Assembly (NCBI GenBank): GCA_947495795.1 | Contig: CANMAI010000006.1 | Span: 186,001 to 250,000 of the forward strand | Direction: 5' to 3' | DNA: 64,000 nucleotides | Source of the DNA: an uncultured Paracoccaceae bacterium | Lineage (GTDB): Bacteria; Pseudomonadota; Alphaproteobacteria; Rhodobacterales; Rhodobacteraceae | Part shown: in pieces, positions 25,816 through 36,150 of the stretch | Position numbering within the stretch: position 1 is the first letter of the stretch | Layout of the letters: every line of letters begins with the position of its first letter | The notes under the pieces: generated by a model | What the model saw: only the letters and a program-made list of their open reading frames with translations | The model's database searches: none | What the model was told of the DNA's origin: nothing | Translations under genes and position numbers: made by a program

Positions 25816-27279
25816 ATGAAACGGATGTTAACACTGTACCGATGGGCCGCAGGAGCAGCTGTGTTGGTGGCGCTTGGCAACCCATCTTACGCAGATACGC
25901 TGGCGGACACACTGGTAAAAGCATATCAGCTTAGCCCGGCACTGGAGGCCGCGCGCGCCCAGCAAAGGGCGACAGATGAGGGTGTGGCCCAGGCAAGAGC
26001 TGGCAAGCGCCCTCAAGTGGATATTTCATCCACTTTGAGGACTGGTCGAGCCGAACGAAGCGACTTTGTTGGACGCTTAAACGATTCACTTAGTCGCTCT
26101 CGTTCTTTGAATGTCGAATTGACGGCCTCTCTAAATCTATATGATGGGGGCCGGACCCGAGCAGCCATCAATGCAGCAAAGGCACAGGTTTCCGCTGGAC
26201 GTGCGCAGTTGAAAAACAGCGAGCAAAATCTTTTTCTCAATTCGGTAGCCTCGTATGTTGATGTGCGCAGGGATTCTCGCTTTGTGGCGCTTGGACAAAA
26301 CAATGTTTCGGTATTGCGGCAGCAGGTGCGTGCAGCACGAGACCGTTTTGAACTCGGTGAGGTGACACGAACAGATGTGAGCCTTGCCGAGGCACGGCTG
26401 GCGCAGGCACAGGCTACGCTTGCGAGCTTTGTCGGACAGTTGGCCGTTTCCAAGGAAAGCTTTAAGGCGATTGTAGGTGTGGAACCTGTAAACCTGCAAA
26501 CGCCACCGCCGCTGCCAAATCTGCCAGCCACTCTTGATCAAGCGATCGCAATAGCAATGCGCGAGAATCCCAGTATGATTTCTGCGCGTTTCCAGGAACT
26601 TGTGGCCCGTTACAATTTAGAGCGTGCTGATGCCAATCGCAAATCAACACTGACTGCGGGCGCAAACGTAGGTGTGGAGACGAGTGATGCGGATGTAGGT
26701 CCGGACAGCGACGGTGGCCTTGGCTCCACTAATCTGAACATCTTCAACGACGAGAACAGCACCCTGTCTTATGGCTTATCACTTACGGCCAGCCGTCAAC
26801 TGTATTCGGGCGGTGCGCTCAAATCGGCCGTCCGTCAGGCAACCAACACACTGGCGCAGCAAAAATTTCTTTTGCAAGATACAGCTCGTCAGGTGCAGCA
26901 GAATGTGGCGAGCGCTTGGGCCGGGCTGGAGATTGCGCAAGCTTCCATTCGGGCAAATCGCGAACAGGTCGCAGCGGCACAGATCACCTTTGATGGTGTG
27001 CGCGAAGAAGCGCGCCTCGGCGCTCGGACAACTTTGGATGTGCTGGACCGTGAGCAGGAACTGAGGGATGCGCAAGTTCAACTCGCTTCCTCCATCCGCG
27101 ATGAGTATGTGCGGGCCTACGAATTGCTGGCAACAATGGGCCTCCTGACGATTGAGCATCTCAATCTCGGAATCGAGGCTTATGATCCAGACGTTTACTA
27201 CAAAGCTGTGGAACGAGGTCCTGCAATAACGCCGCGCGGCGCGAAACTGGACAAGTTGCTGCAAAAGTATGGTAGATGA
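25816..27279 (+). CDS. tolC: TolC-family outer-membrane efflux protein
   Basis: A 487-residue outer-membrane factor. The signal peptide ends around NPSYADT. Two homologous halves of long coiled helices follow (YQLSPALEAARAQQRATDEG; AIAMRENPSMISARFQELVA), each with a beta segment. The later helix ends EELRLGARTTLDVLDREQEL-like, the family hallmark (here EARLGARTTLDVLDREQEL). It forms the trimeric tunnel for type I secretion and RND efflux. No partner pump or adaptor genes are adjacent. It lies 58 bp after the Pcm-like gene. Confidence 0.93.
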   Translation: MKRMLTLYRWAAGAAVLVALGNPSYADTLADTLVKAYQLSPALEAARAQQRATDEGVAQARAGKRPQVDISSTLRTGRAERSDFVGRLNDSLSRSRSLNVELTASLNLYDGGRTRAAINAAKAQVSAGRAQLKNSEQNLFLNSVASYVDVRRDSRFVALGQNNVSVLRQQVRAARDRFELGEVTRTDVSLAEARLAQAQATLASFVGQLAVSKESFKAIVGVEPVNLQTPPPLPNLPATLDQAIAIAMRENPSMISARFQELVARYNLERADANRKSTLTAGANVGVETSDADVGPDSDGGLGSTNLNIFNDENSTLSYGLSLTASRQLYSGGALKSAVRQATNTLAQQKFLLQDTARQVQQNVASAWAGLEIAQASIRANREQVAAAQITFDGVREEARLGARTTLDVLDREQELRDAQVQLASSIRDEYVRAYELLATMGLLTIEHLNLGIEAYDPDVYYKAVERGPAITPRGAKLDKLLQKYGR

Positions 27280-27324
27280 ACTTTCGAACGAGTGGGGACT
27301 GGTGCGAAATGAAGAGGGTGATCC

Positions 27325-28017
27325 ATGAACGGAAGCTCAAACGACGGAAGTGACGATAGCCATGATGTGCTTTCATCCATTCGAAAACTGGTTGCCGAAG
27401 AGGCCGAAAGCCATACCAAAGAGGCTACGGATGTCTCCGAAGAAGATATGCCATCCGAAGCTGATAAACCGCTTATACTGGGGGAAGCTCTGCTCATAGA
27501 GGAAGAGGAGCAGCCTGATGGCGAGAGCGACGGTTCGGTTCAGGCTGACCCGCTTGGCAGGGTCTACGGGTCAGGTTGGTCCACAGTCGCGTCTTTTCCC
27601 AAAAAGGATGATGGTGAAGGGGACGGCCTCGATGACGGCAATGAAATCCCGGAAAGCAATGTGCTGCATCTAAAGGCCGAAGATGTATCGACCGCTGAAG
27701 AGAGCCCTCTGATACTGGCAAATGCTATTCTTGAAAGCGAGCTTAACGCAGCATCCGACGACGATGAGAGTGCAGCCGACGATTCGGAGAAAACCAGCGA
27801 CGATGCAGCGGAGGCAGCAGCGCCCATTCTGAAAACCGGGGAGGCCGATTACTTTGACGAGGACGCTTTGCGGAGCCTTGTTTCCAGTATGGTGCAGGAG
27901 GAATTGCAGGGTGAGCTGGGAGAACGGATCACCCGCAACATAAGAAAGATTGTGCGGCGCGAGGTGCTTCATGTTCTGGATCTGACAGGAACAAACGAAG
28001 ACAATATCGCGCGGTGA
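27325..28017 (+). CDS. PopZ-like acidic polar-organising protein candidate (DUF2497-like)
   Basis: A 230-residue protein with three parts. A short N-terminal helix (HDVLSSIRKLVAEEAES) resembles the PopZ N-terminal 'ILxSIRxII' element. A long, very acidic, low-complexity linker (residues about 30-175) follows. The C-terminal helical segment is ALRSLVSSMVQEELQGELGE, RITRNIRKIVRREVLHVL. This is the architecture of PopZ, which assembles polar matrices and tethers the chromosome origin. Gene order also fits: in Caulobacter popZ follows a tolC homologue, and here the gene follows tolC by 45 bp. Sequence identity is low, so homology is inferred. The usual neighbour valS is not here. Confidence 0.6.
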   Translation: MNGSSNDGSDDSHDVLSSIRKLVAEEAESHTKEATDVSEEDMPSEADKPLILGEALLIEEEEQPDGESDGSVQADPLGRVYGSGWSTVASFPKKDDGEGDGLDDGNEIPESNVLHLKAEDVSTAEESPLILANAILESELNAASDDDESAADDSEKTSDDAAEAAAPILKTGEADYFDEDALRSLVSSMVQEELQGELGERITRNIRKIVRREVLHVLDLTGTNEDNIAR

Positions 28018-28072
28018 GAGCCACTGCACCGAGTATTGGCATTAGAGGCCATTCCATTAGGTGCAGCCCGCA

Positions 28073-28645
28073 ATGAATACGCCAGCGCATTTGCTGCTGG
28101 CAGCTGTTGTGTTCGCTCGACCGGGGAGAAGAAAGCGCAATGCGGCAGCATTAGTCGGTGCTTTCATCCCGGATGCGTCTCTCTATTTCATGGTGTTTTT
28201 CAATGGTATAGTCAGGGGCTTTCCGACAGAGCGTATATTTGGATACTCATACTACCATCCGTTCTGGCAGAGCATTTTTGCGGTGGATAACTCATTCTTT
28301 GTATGGTCTGGCCTTTTTACGCTTGGCTTGCTTTTGCGTTGGTTTACGCTCGTTGTTTTTGCCGGTGCGGGCTTTTTGCATCTAGCGACCGATTTCCCGT
28401 TGCACCATGATGATGGTCGGGCACATTTCTGGCCCGCTACAGACTGGATATTCGAAAGCCCTGTCAGTTACTGGGATCCCAACGCTTACGGATGGTTCAT
28501 CGCGCCGCTAGAGCTGGCATTGTGTATCGGCATTGCTGCAATTTTGTTTCGCCGCTTTGAAGGAACAAAGACACGGATCGGGATCGCATTGGCGATCAGT
28601 GTGCTGGTTCTGCCTCAGGTAGTATTTCTGACGATGTTTGGGTGA
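28073..28645 (+). CDS. Integral membrane protein, DUF457/YdjM-like
   Basis: A 190-residue protein with about four membrane segments. It begins MNTPAHLLLAAVVFARPG and has His/Asp clusters in loops: FIPDASLY, FLHLATDFPLHHDDGRAH. These resemble the YdjM-type membrane-bound putative metal-dependent hydrolases (HxxxD-like motifs). In Rhodobacteraceae, close relatives often carry an unsupported 'cobalamin biosynthesis' label. The ATG at 28073 is preferred over one 12 bp upstream. The 3' end overlaps the convergent DUF2235 gene by 50 bp. Confidence 0.65.
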   Translation: MNTPAHLLLAAVVFARPGRRKRNAAALVGAFIPDASLYFMVFFNGIVRGFPTERIFGYSYYHPFWQSIFAVDNSFFVWSGLFTLGLLLRWFTLVVFAGAGFLHLATDFPLHHDDGRAHFWPATDWIFESPVSYWDPNAYGWFIAPLELALCIGIAAILFRRFEGTKTRIGIALAISVLVLPQVVFLTMFG

Positions 28646-29660
28646 TCCAGACAGCGCGTGGTCTATAGCGCGGCAAAGCTTTCTGGCGAGAATTCGCAGA
28701 GATGTGAAGATGCTCCGACCCGCAATAGCCAGCAGTCCGCGGAGCCCGCATGATGAAGTATTTGCCCCAGCCTCGGCGATTGCCGCGCATGGGCGCTGCC
28801 GGGTTCGTTGTGAAACGACGCTCCCAATCCGGGGACAGGTGAAGCCCGCACATCTCTGCACGGCGCAGCATCCAAACCAGCGGGATGTTGGAAAGCCCGC
28901 GTACAGCTTCCTTCCCTCCGACCTGCCCGCCCACATCGCTGTGAGCACCCGGGAACCACATCTGCTCCAGATATCCCTGCCAGCCGGTTTGCTTTTCCCA
29001 GAGAAGCGGGCTGAAGGCGGTGCGTGTTTCATCGAGTGCCAGCGCCTGAAATGCGTTGTTCACGTGATTGCCAAGCTTGTGATCGTGAAATTCCGTCGCC
29101 ATCGGAGCCAGCCGGTTGAGGCCGGGGTAAGGCAAGCCGAGCGCACGAACAGTGTCCCATACGCCGATCATCTCTACGGGAACGTCCTTTCGGCAAAACC
29201 GTTCAATAAATCGCTTTGCATGGCTGTTTGTTGCACCAGCCTCATAGTAACGAAAGGCGCGTTCTACCCTGCGGTGCATGGCGTGGCGGCGCTTCAGAAG
29301 GCCAACGCTTCCGATGAACCCGGCCAGAGAGCGTGCTGCATACGCGCCGCGCGAATAGCCGAAAAGCATTATCTTATCGCCGGGCTGATAGCGCGAACAA
29401 AGCGCGGAATACCCTTCCATGATGGAAAGGTTGATCGTCACTCCAGCAGCAACGTTTATCCATTTTTGCAAGCCGGTACCCTGAATACCGGCATCGTACC
29501 CCACGCTTTGGCGGCTGTGCGCCCCGTTCTCCGTGAGGAGTTTGTAGAGCAGCCCAGCATTGCTTTCATGTCCCTCGGCCAGTTGGCTGAGCGTTCCATC
29601 AAAGATAAAGACATGAATTTTGGCAGGACGTTGGGGCATGTGCCGAAGATATCCTGCCAA
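28596..29660 (-). CDS. DUF2235 family alpha/beta hydrolase
   Basis: A 354-residue protein. The N-terminal strand IHVFIFDGTL leads to the oxyanion Asp-Gly. The nucleophile elbow GYSRGAYAARSLAGFIG (G-x-S-x-G) is followed by EMIGVWDTV and a late histidine region FPGAHSDVGG. DUF2235 members include fungal-type hydrolases and Tle-type phospholipase effectors of type VI secretion. No T6SS or immunity genes are adjacent, so a secreted-toxin role is not supported here. A start at the second Met (29639) is also possible. The 3' end overlaps the opposite-strand membrane-protein gene. Confidence 0.82.
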   Translation of the reverse strand: MAGYLRHMPQRPAKIHVFIFDGTLSQLAEGHESNAGLLYKLLTENGAHSRQSVGYDAGIQGTGLQKWINVAAGVTINLSIMEGYSALCSRYQPGDKIMLFGYSRGAYAARSLAGFIGSVGLLKRRHAMHRRVERAFRYYEAGATNSHAKRFIERFCRKDVPVEMIGVWDTVRALGLPYPGLNRLAPMATEFHDHKLGNHVNNAFQALALDETRTAFSPLLWEKQTGWQGYLEQMWFPGAHSDVGGQVGGKEAVRGLSNIPLVWMLRRAEMCGLHLSPDWERRFTTNPAAPMRGNRRGWGKYFIMRAPRTAGYCGSEHLHISANSRQKALPRYRPRAVWITQTSSEILPEAEPAH

Positions 29661-29711
29661 ACGTTAGAAACAAGTTGCGATCCCGTGAGGAATGTTGAAT
29701 TCCCTTGAGCC

Positions 29712-31007
29712 TCAGTGGTTTGTATAAAGTGGGAAGCGGTCGCAGAGCGTTTTTACCTTGCCGCGAACGGCCTTTTCCACATTCTCATTGCCATCCTCAT
29801 CATTGGCGGCAAGACCATCGACAACCTCCACAATCAGCGCTCCGATCTGGCGGAATTCCTCCTCGCCAAACCCTCGTGTGGTACCGGCAGGCGTGCCGAG
29901 GCGGATACCACTGGTTATCGTGAATTTTTCGGGATCAAACGGTATACCGTTTTTGTTGCAGGTGATGTGTGCTCGGCCGAGTGCTCTTTCGGTAGCGTTG
30001 CCCTTCACGCCTTTTGGTCGGAGATCAACGAGCATCACATGCGTGTCAGTACCACCGGTGACGATATCAAGCCCGCCTTCCATCAGACTGTCTGCAAGGG
30101 CCTGTGCGTTTTTGACAACCTGCTTTTGATATTCTGAAAACTCGGGCCGCAAGGCCTCTCCGAATGCGACGGCCTTTGCTGCGATCACATGCATCAACGG
30201 ACCGCCCTGAAGGCCGGGAAAGACGGCCGAGTTAAATTTCTTCGCGAGATCCTCTCGGTTTGTCAGGATGATCCCGCCGCGCGGGCCCCGTAGTGTTTTG
30301 TGTGTGGTTGAGGTAAGAACATCCACATGTGGCATCGGGTTGGGGTATACACCCCCCGCGATCAGCCCGGCAAAATGCGCCATATCCGCCATAAGATACG
30401 CGCCGACCTTATCGGCAATTGCGCGGAACCGCTCCATATCTATGATCCGTGGGATCGCTGAGCCACCCGCGAGGATCAGCTTCGGCTTGTGTTCCAGCGC
30501 CATCGCTTCCATCTGATCATAGTCGATATCCTGTGTATCGCGGCGCACACCGTAGTGCAGCGCATTGAACCATTTGCCGGACATGTTGGGTGGTGCACCG
30601 TGCGTAAGATGGCCACCGGAGGCCAGATCCATTGCAAGATAGGTATCGCTCGGCTGCAGCAGAGCCAGAAACACTGCCTGATTGGCCTGACTGCCCGAAT
30701 TTGCCTGAACATTCGCAAAACCTGCGCCGAAAAGCTTGCGCAGTCGCTCAATCGCGAGGTTCTCCGCAACGTCCACATGCTGGCATCCGCCGTAGTAGCG
30801 GCGACCGGGATAGCCTTCCGCGTACTTGTTGGTCATCACCGAACCCTGAGCTTCCATCACGGCGGCGGAGACGATGTTTTCGGAGGCGATCAATTCGATC
30901 TCGTCTCGTTGGCGGGTCAGCTCATTGTTAATCGCTGCTGCTATTTCAGGATCGCGACTTTCCAATGCCTCGGAAAAGAAACCATCATCACGGATCATGT
31001 CTTTCAT
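29712..31007 (-). CDS. glyA: Serine hydroxymethyltransferase
   Basis: A 431-residue PLP enzyme that converts serine and tetrahydrofolate to glycine and methylene-THF. The PLP lysine is K237 in [13 protein letters not shown], and other motifs include ASENIVS and [21 protein letters not shown] lies 7 bp before the ATG. It has normal length and is divergent from nadK with a 218-bp gap in which no riboswitch was recognised. Confidence 0.97.
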   Translation of the reverse strand: MKDMIRDDGFFSEALESRDPEIAAAINNELTRQRDEIELIASENIVSAAVMEAQGSVMTNKYAEGYPGRRYYGGCQHVDVAENLAIERLRKLFGAGFANVQANSGSQANQAVFLALLQPSDTYLAMDLASGGHLTHGAPPNMSGKWFNALHYGVRRDTQDIDYDQMEAMALEHKPKLILAGGSAIPRIIDMERFRAIADKVGAYLMADMAHFAGLIAGGVYPNPMPHVDVLTSTTHKTLRGPRGGIILTNREDLAKKFNSAVFPGLQGGPLMHVIAAKAVAFGEALRPEFSEYQKQVVKNAQALADSLMEGGLDIVTGGTDTHVMLVDLRPKGVKGNATERALGRAHITCNKNGIPFDPEKFTITSGIRLGTPAGTTRGFGEEEFRQIGALIVEVVDGLAANDEDGNENVEKAVRGKVKTLCDRFPLYTNH

Positions 31008-31225
31008 GGCAGTGCTCCTTGTTGCAGCCGCAAACTTTGCATATGCGCCGCTGTTTACGTCAAATCACGACAGACGAAAACGGCCTTTTGTCTGGATTGG
31101 CCGCTTTTCCTCTGCTGCATCTCAGAAACGGGTCGTGCAATTGCGGCAACCAGGCCGCTTTATCATTGCTTCGCTCCAGAACGCAGTTAGAATCCTTGAT
31201 TCAAATTGGGGAGGGGAAGAGGCCG

Positions 31226-31990
31226 ATGGCCTTTGAGAATGTTTGCTTTCTGGCATCCCGAACGGAGGTTGCAGAAACAGCGCGTCTGCGTCTGATTGAC
31301 CAGTATGGTGATACGCCCGCAGAAGAAGCTGATGTGATTATCGCTCTCGGAGGTGACGGATTTGTCCTGTCTACACTTCATGCCACACAGGACCTTGCGG
31401 CACCCGTTTACGGGATGAACCGGGGCACTGTTGGCTTTCTTATGAATACGTTTCGCGAATCTGGGCTGCGAGAGAGGCTTGGCGCTGCCGAATTGGCGGA
31501 AATCAATCCGCTTCGCATGGTTGCTGAACAAGCAGATGGCAATTCAACAGATGCGCTGGCCATCAACGAAGTATCACTTTTGCGAAGCGGGCCGCAGGCA
31601 GCCAAACTCAGAATATCCGTTGATGGCAAAGAGCGCATGTCAGAACTTGTCTGTGATGGCGCTCTTGTTGCGACACCCGCTGGCTCAACCGCCTACAACT
31701 ATTCGGCTCATGGGCCGATCCTGCCGATTGGCGCTGATATCCTTGCGCTAACGGCTATGGCCGCGTTCCGGCCGCGCCGCTGGCGGGGTGCGCTGCTTCC
31801 CAAAACGGCGCTTGTACGATTTGATGTTCTGGAAGCCGACAAACGGCCCGTATCTGCAAGTGCGGATAGCGGCGATGTACCTGATGTCGTCTCTGTTGAG
31901 ATCAGCAGCGAGAACTCGATCACCCACCAAATTCTGTTCGATCCGGGCCACGGCCTCGAAGAGAGGCTCTTGCGAGAGCAATTCGTGTAG
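31226..31990 (+). CDS. nadK: NAD kinase
   Basis: A 254-residue kinase that phosphorylates NAD to NADP. The GGDG motif ([12 protein letters not shown]), the NE/D region and [10 protein letters not shown] are present. The frame is open upstream to 30965, across the divergent glyA promoter, but [16 protein letters not shown] is the family N-terminus and follows GAGGGGAAGAGG. The AI-2E-family gene follows after 51 bp. Confidence 0.94.
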   Translation: MAFENVCFLASRTEVAETARLRLIDQYGDTPAEEADVIIALGGDGFVLSTLHATQDLAAPVYGMNRGTVGFLMNTFRESGLRERLGAAELAEINPLRMVAEQADGNSTDALAINEVSLLRSGPQAAKLRISVDGKERMSELVCDGALVATPAGSTAYNYSAHGPILPIGADILALTAMAAFRPRRWRGALLPKTALVRFDVLEADKRPVSASADSGDVPDVVSVEISSENSITHQILFDPGHGLEERLLREQFV

Positions 31991-32041
31991 TCTTGCAACC
32001 CGCGCTTCCCTGCGCCATGTCAAAGGAGCAAGGAGACGGCA

Positions 32042-33115
32042 ATGGGACTGAATAGACAGCAGCAGATCCTCTATTGGGGTATTGCGGCAATCGCGTTTTT
32101 TGCACTCATGTGGGTGCTGGGCCAATCTTTGCTGCCGTTCCTGCTCGGCGCGGCCATTGCATATTTTCTGGATCCGGTTGCCGATTGGCTTGAAAATCAC
32201 GGTTTCTCGCGACTGATTGCAACGGGGATTATTACCGTCGGAGTGGTACTGTTTTTCGCCCTCTTTCTTTTCATGGTGCTGCCACTTTTGGCCAACCAAC
32301 TCAGCGATCTGATAACGGAAGTGCCGAAGTATATCTCTAATCTCCAGATGTTTCTGACAGATCGCTTTCCGGATCTGCTGGAAGAGGGCTCTTCAATCCG
32401 CAAGGGGCTGGCCTCCATGCAGGACACGATCAGAAACGGCGGGATATCCCTTGTAGAGGGTATTCTCAGTTCATCGCTCGTGCTGATTGATATTCTGTTG
32501 ATCCTTGTCGTTGCCCCAGTTGTCTCGTTTTACCTTTTGTTGGATTGGGACAAGATGATTGCCCGGATAGATGACCTGATCCCGCGCGAACATCTGGAAA
32601 CGGTACGTAGCCTTGCCAAGAAAGTGGACAGCGTGCTGAGCGGATTCGTGCGCGGCCAGCTTTCCGTTTGCGCTGTGTTGGGCACATTCTACGCGGCTGC
32701 TCTCTTGATTGTAGGGCTCAAGTTCGGCATCTTTGTCGGGCTATTTGCCGGCCTTATTTCGTTTATCCCCTTTGTCGGCTCAATAACGGGGGGCATCCTC
32801 TCCATCGGCCTTGCCGTTGTGCAATTCTGGAACGATCCAATATGGATCCTTGTTGTTGCAGGCATCTTTGCCGTGGGGCAGTTTTTCGAGGGCAACGTTT
32901 TAACACCAAATATGGTGGGTGGTTCAATCGGTTTGCATCCTGTCTGGCTGATGTTTTCACTCTCTGCGTTTGGCACGCTGTTTGGCTTCCCCGGCCTTCT
33001 GATTGCGGTGCCGACGGCGGCTGTACTGGGCGTTCTTCTGCGCTTCGGGATTGATGAATATCGGAAAGGGCGGCTCTACAAGGGGCCGCAAACCGGCCAG
33101 GACGCGGCGGAGTGA
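32042..33115 (+). CDS. AI-2E/PerM family membrane protein
   Basis: A 357-residue inner-membrane protein with seven or eight helices. The N-terminal paired helices (LYWGIAAIAFFALMWVLGQS, then LLPFLLGAAIAYFLDPVADW), a periplasmic or cytoplasmic helical insert, and the C-terminal GNVLTPNMVGGSIGLHPVWL segment define the family. Members include transporters and permease-like proteins, and the substrate here is unknown. A GGAG-type ribosome-binding site precedes it. Its stop overlaps the GTG of hdaA, a pairing seen widely in alphaproteobacteria. Confidence 0.9.
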   Translation: MGLNRQQQILYWGIAAIAFFALMWVLGQSLLPFLLGAAIAYFLDPVADWLENHGFSRLIATGIITVGVVLFFALFLFMVLPLLANQLSDLITEVPKYISNLQMFLTDRFPDLLEEGSSIRKGLASMQDTIRNGGISLVEGILSSSLVLIDILLILVVAPVVSFYLLLDWDKMIARIDDLIPREHLETVRSLAKKVDSVLSGFVRGQLSVCAVLGTFYAAALLIVGLKFGIFVGLFAGLISFIPFVGSITGGILSIGLAVVQFWNDPIWILVVAGIFAVGQFFEGNVLTPNMVGGSIGLHPVWLMFSLSAFGTLFGFPGLLIAVPTAAVLGVLLRFGIDEYRKGRLYKGPQTGQDAAE

Positions 33116-33801
33116 GCAGACCCCAGCAGATGGCCTTTGACCTTGGAAGCAGGGTTGCCATGGGGCGTGCGGATTTCATTGTTTCCGGCTGCAACGCGCT
33201 GGCTCTCAAGCAGTTGGAAGACTGGCGCTCTTGGCCAAATGCCAAGCTTGCTCTGGTGGGAGATGAGGGAGCGGGCAAAACACATTTGGCGCGGGTTTTT
33301 GCGGCGATGGCGGGTGCAGATGTTCTGAGCGCGGGAGAAATCAGCCCGGATGCATTGCCTATTGAGGCTGGGGCGCTCGTGATCGAAGACGCAGATTGCA
33401 TTCGTCAGGCAAACGCCGCCAGCATCGAAGAAAGCATCTTTCATATTCACAATGCTCTCTCCGCACGTTCCGCCCCGCTTCTGTTTACCGGGCGGACGCC
33501 CCCTGCAAAGTGGCCGATCAAACTGCCGGATCTGGCCTCGCGGCTTCGCGCGGTGCCAGTGGCTCGCATTGAACCACCGGATGATGCACTTCTTTTAGCA
33601 CTTCTTCACAAGCTGTTTCGGGATCGCCAGATCGGTGTTGCGGATGATGTTCCGGAATACCTCCTCAACCGAATGGAGCGATCGTTCGCCGCTGCGGAAC
33701 GGATTGTCGACAGTCTTGATGCCGCGGCACTTCGGGCCGGCCGCGACATGACACGGGCTTTTGTCGTCAGCACACTCAAAGACGCAGAGGCCGGCCTTTA
33801 A
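33112..33801 (+). CDS. hdaA: HdaA-like DnaA-family regulator of replication initiation
   Basis: A 229-residue protein related to the AAA+ domain of DnaA, lacking the DNA-binding domain IV. It starts MSRPQQMAFDLG, the clamp-binding motif that links Hda to the beta clamp. Walker A is GDEGAGKT (50-57), and an arginine-finger region lies in LPDLASRLRAVP. Hda promotes ATP hydrolysis by DnaA after replication starts. The GTG start overlaps the upstream gene stop (GTGA). ppk1 follows 104 bp downstream. Confidence 0.88.
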   Translation: MSRPQQMAFDLGSRVAMGRADFIVSGCNALALKQLEDWRSWPNAKLALVGDEGAGKTHLARVFAAMAGADVLSAGEISPDALPIEAGALVIEDADCIRQANAASIEESIFHIHNALSARSAPLLFTGRTPPAKWPIKLPDLASRLRAVPVARIEPPDDALLLALLHKLFRDRQIGVADDVPEYLLNRMERSFAAAERIVDSLDAAALRAGRDMTRAFVVSTLKDAEAGL

Positions 33802-33905
33802 CACCACCAAGCCTTCGTGCCATAATGGTGGGGCATCCGTAGTCACGAAACTGAGGCGATCATGATAGATGGCTCGGAGTGTAGAGAGCCATTCTGGGGA
33901 CGCAC

Positions 33906-36098
33906 GTGAAAGATCTGCCGCACACCAATGCCGATTTTCTGAATAGTACAGCTGATGTTGGGTGTGCATTGGAAGGGTTTGATCCTGCAACGCCGCACCG
34001 GTTTTTCAATCGGGAGCTGAGTTGGCTTGCATTCAACTGGCGAGTTCTGGAAGAGGCTTCCAATCCGTCTGTTCCGCTGCTGGAGCGTGTGCGGTTCCTT
34101 TCGATTTCGGGTTCCAACCTTGATGAGTTCTATTCAGTGCGCGTCGCCGGCCTGAGAGGCCAGTTGCGGGAAGGTGTTTCCCGCCCCAGCGCCGACGGCC
34201 TTTCAGCGGCCGATCAGCTGGATCAGATAGATGCCGACGCACGGGCACTGATGATGCGTCAGAAGGATTGCTGGGATGCCCTGAGAATTGAGCTGTGTGC
34301 GGCCGGGATCACGCTGGTAAAGCCGGAGAACCTGACCTCTGCGGATAAGGCGTTGCTGGATCCCCTCTTCATGGCGAATGTCTTTCCGGTTCTCACACCA
34401 CTGGCGATCGATCCCGCACACCCTTTTCCGTTCATTCGCAACGAAGGCTTTGCATTGGGGTTGCAGTTGGCTCGCCGCTCGGACGGGCGAAAACTTGAAG
34501 CACTGGTTCCGGTGCCTGCACAGCTTCCGCGCTTTACGCGCCTGCCGGACGGGCAGGGCCGCGAGATGCGTTTTCTGCTGTTGGAGGATCTGCTCAAGGT
34601 CTATCTCGAAAGGCTGTTTCCGGGATACGAACTGAAGGGGCATTGTTCCTTTCGTGTCCTTCGCGACAGTGATCTTGAAGTGGAGGAAGAGGCTGAGGAT
34701 CTGGTGCGCGAATTTGAGACGGCGCTCAAACGCCGCCGCCGCGGTGAGGTTATCCGGCTGAAGATTTCGCGCAATGCCCCGACGGATCTGAGGGATAGGA
34801 TCGTGCGGGAGATGCATGTGACGCCTGAAGAAGTGATCGAGATGGACGGTATCATCGGCATCTCCGATCTGTCTGAACTGGTGGATACTGACAGGCCCGA
34901 CCTGCTCTGGCCTCATTTCTCTCCCCGTGTGCCGGAGCGCGTGCAAGACCATGACGGCGATATTTTCAAGGCGATCCGCCAGAAGGATATGCTGCTCCAT
35001 CATCCTTATGAGACGTTCAACATCGTCGTGCAGTTTCTGCAGCAGGCGGCGACCGATCCGAATGTGGTGGCAATCAAGCAGACGCTCTATCGCACATCCA
35101 GTGAGAGCCCCATCGTCTCTGCCTTGTGTGAAGCGGCGGAAAACGGCAAATCTGTAACGGCACTGGTTGAGTTGAAAGCACGCTTTGATGAGGCCGCGAA
35201 CATCCGGCAATCGCGAATGCTGGAGCGGGCCGGTGCGCAGGTAGTATATGGCTTCATGGATTGGAAGACCCACGCAAAGATTTCCACCGTGGTACGGCGT
35301 GAGGGGGATGGGTTGGTCACATACACCCATTTCGGCACGGGCAACTACCATCCGATCACTGCGAGGTTTTATACAGACCTCTCGCTCTTCACCTGCGATG
35401 CAGCTCTCGGGCGGGACGCTACGCGCGTTTTCAACTATGTCTCGGGATATGCAACGCCGGAAGGGTTGGAAACACTCGCAATCTCTCCGCTTACACTCAA
35501 ATCCACCATTCTTGAGCGGTTGGAAGACGAGATGAAGCACGCCCGCGCCGGGCGGGCGGCGGCTGTATGGGTGAAGCTCAACAGTCTGATCGAGCCGGAT
35601 GTGATTGACGCCCTCTACCGCGCAAGTCAGGCAGGCGTGCGGATCGATCTTGTGGTGCGTGGTATTTGCGGAGTGCGGCCTGGTGTAAAAGGGCTCTCGG
35701 AAAACATCCGCGTGAAGTCCATTGTCGGCCGCTTTCTGGAGCATTCGCGGATCGCGTGCTTTGGCAACGGAGCTGGCCTTCCGTCTGACAAGGCGCGGGT
35801 CTACATCTCTTCAGCTGATTGGATGGGGCGGAATCTCAACCGCCGGGTGGAGACGCTGGTAGAGATCAACAACCCGACTGTTCACGCACAGATTACGCGG
35901 CAGATCATGGCGGCCAACCTCGCTGATCAGGCGCAAAGCTGGGTTCTGCAGCCTGACGGGGAATATGCACGTCACTCTCAGCGCGACGGAGAACAACTCT
36001 TCAGCTGTCACAAGTTCTTTATGGAAAATCCGTCACTTTCCGGTCGCGGTCGGGTGGGTATTGAGGATGTGCCGCAGCTCATCCATTCGCACGATTGA
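33906..36098 (+). CDS. ppk1: Polyphosphate kinase 1
   Basis: A 730-residue kinase that makes polyphosphate from ATP. The N-terminal domain begins [20 protein letters not shown]. The two catalytic histidine regions are DWKTHAKIS (His456) and [13 protein letters not shown] (His613), the PLD-like halves of PPK1. The GTG start at 33906 gives the longer N-terminus, which is not strongly conserved, so a later start cannot be excluded. ppx follows 52 bp downstream, a common pairing for synthesis and breakdown of polyphosphate. Confidence 0.96.
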   Translation: MKDLPHTNADFLNSTADVGCALEGFDPATPHRFFNRELSWLAFNWRVLEEASNPSVPLLERVRFLSISGSNLDEFYSVRVAGLRGQLREGVSRPSADGLSAADQLDQIDADARALMMRQKDCWDALRIELCAAGITLVKPENLTSADKALLDPLFMANVFPVLTPLAIDPAHPFPFIRNEGFALGLQLARRSDGRKLEALVPVPAQLPRFTRLPDGQGREMRFLLLEDLLKVYLERLFPGYELKGHCSFRVLRDSDLEVEEEAEDLVREFETALKRRRRGEVIRLKISRNAPTDLRDRIVREMHVTPEEVIEMDGIIGISDLSELVDTDRPDLLWPHFSPRVPERVQDHDGDIFKAIRQKDMLLHHPYETFNIVVQFLQQAATDPNVVAIKQTLYRTSSESPIVSALCEAAENGKSVTALVELKARFDEAANIRQSRMLERAGAQVVYGFMDWKTHAKISTVVRREGDGLVTYTHFGTGNYHPITARFYTDLSLFTCDAALGRDATRVFNYVSGYATPEGLETLAISPLTLKSTILERLEDEMKHARAGRAAAVWVKLNSLIEPDVIDALYRASQAGVRIDLVVRGICGVRPGVKGLSENIRVKSIVGRFLEHSRIACFGNGAGLPSDKARVYISSADWMGRNLNRRVETLVEINNPTVHAQITRQIMAANLADQAQSWVLQPDGEYARHSQRDGEQLFSCHKFFMENPSLSGRGRVGIEDVPQLIHSHD

Positions 36099-36150
36099 CA
36101 GAATCTGCTTCGCTTGCCACTGATCTTCAAACGACAGGGCGCGAATTTAT

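Noticed and set aside
28596-29660. DUF2235 protein as a type VI secretion effector
   Set aside because: No VgrG, PAAR or immunity gene is nearby and there is no secretion-associated domain; only the hydrolase family is supported.
34203-35744. 513-codon open frame on the minus strand opposite ppk1
   Set aside because: It lies entirely within ppk1, which has clear catalytic motifs; the antisense product has no recognisable domain.
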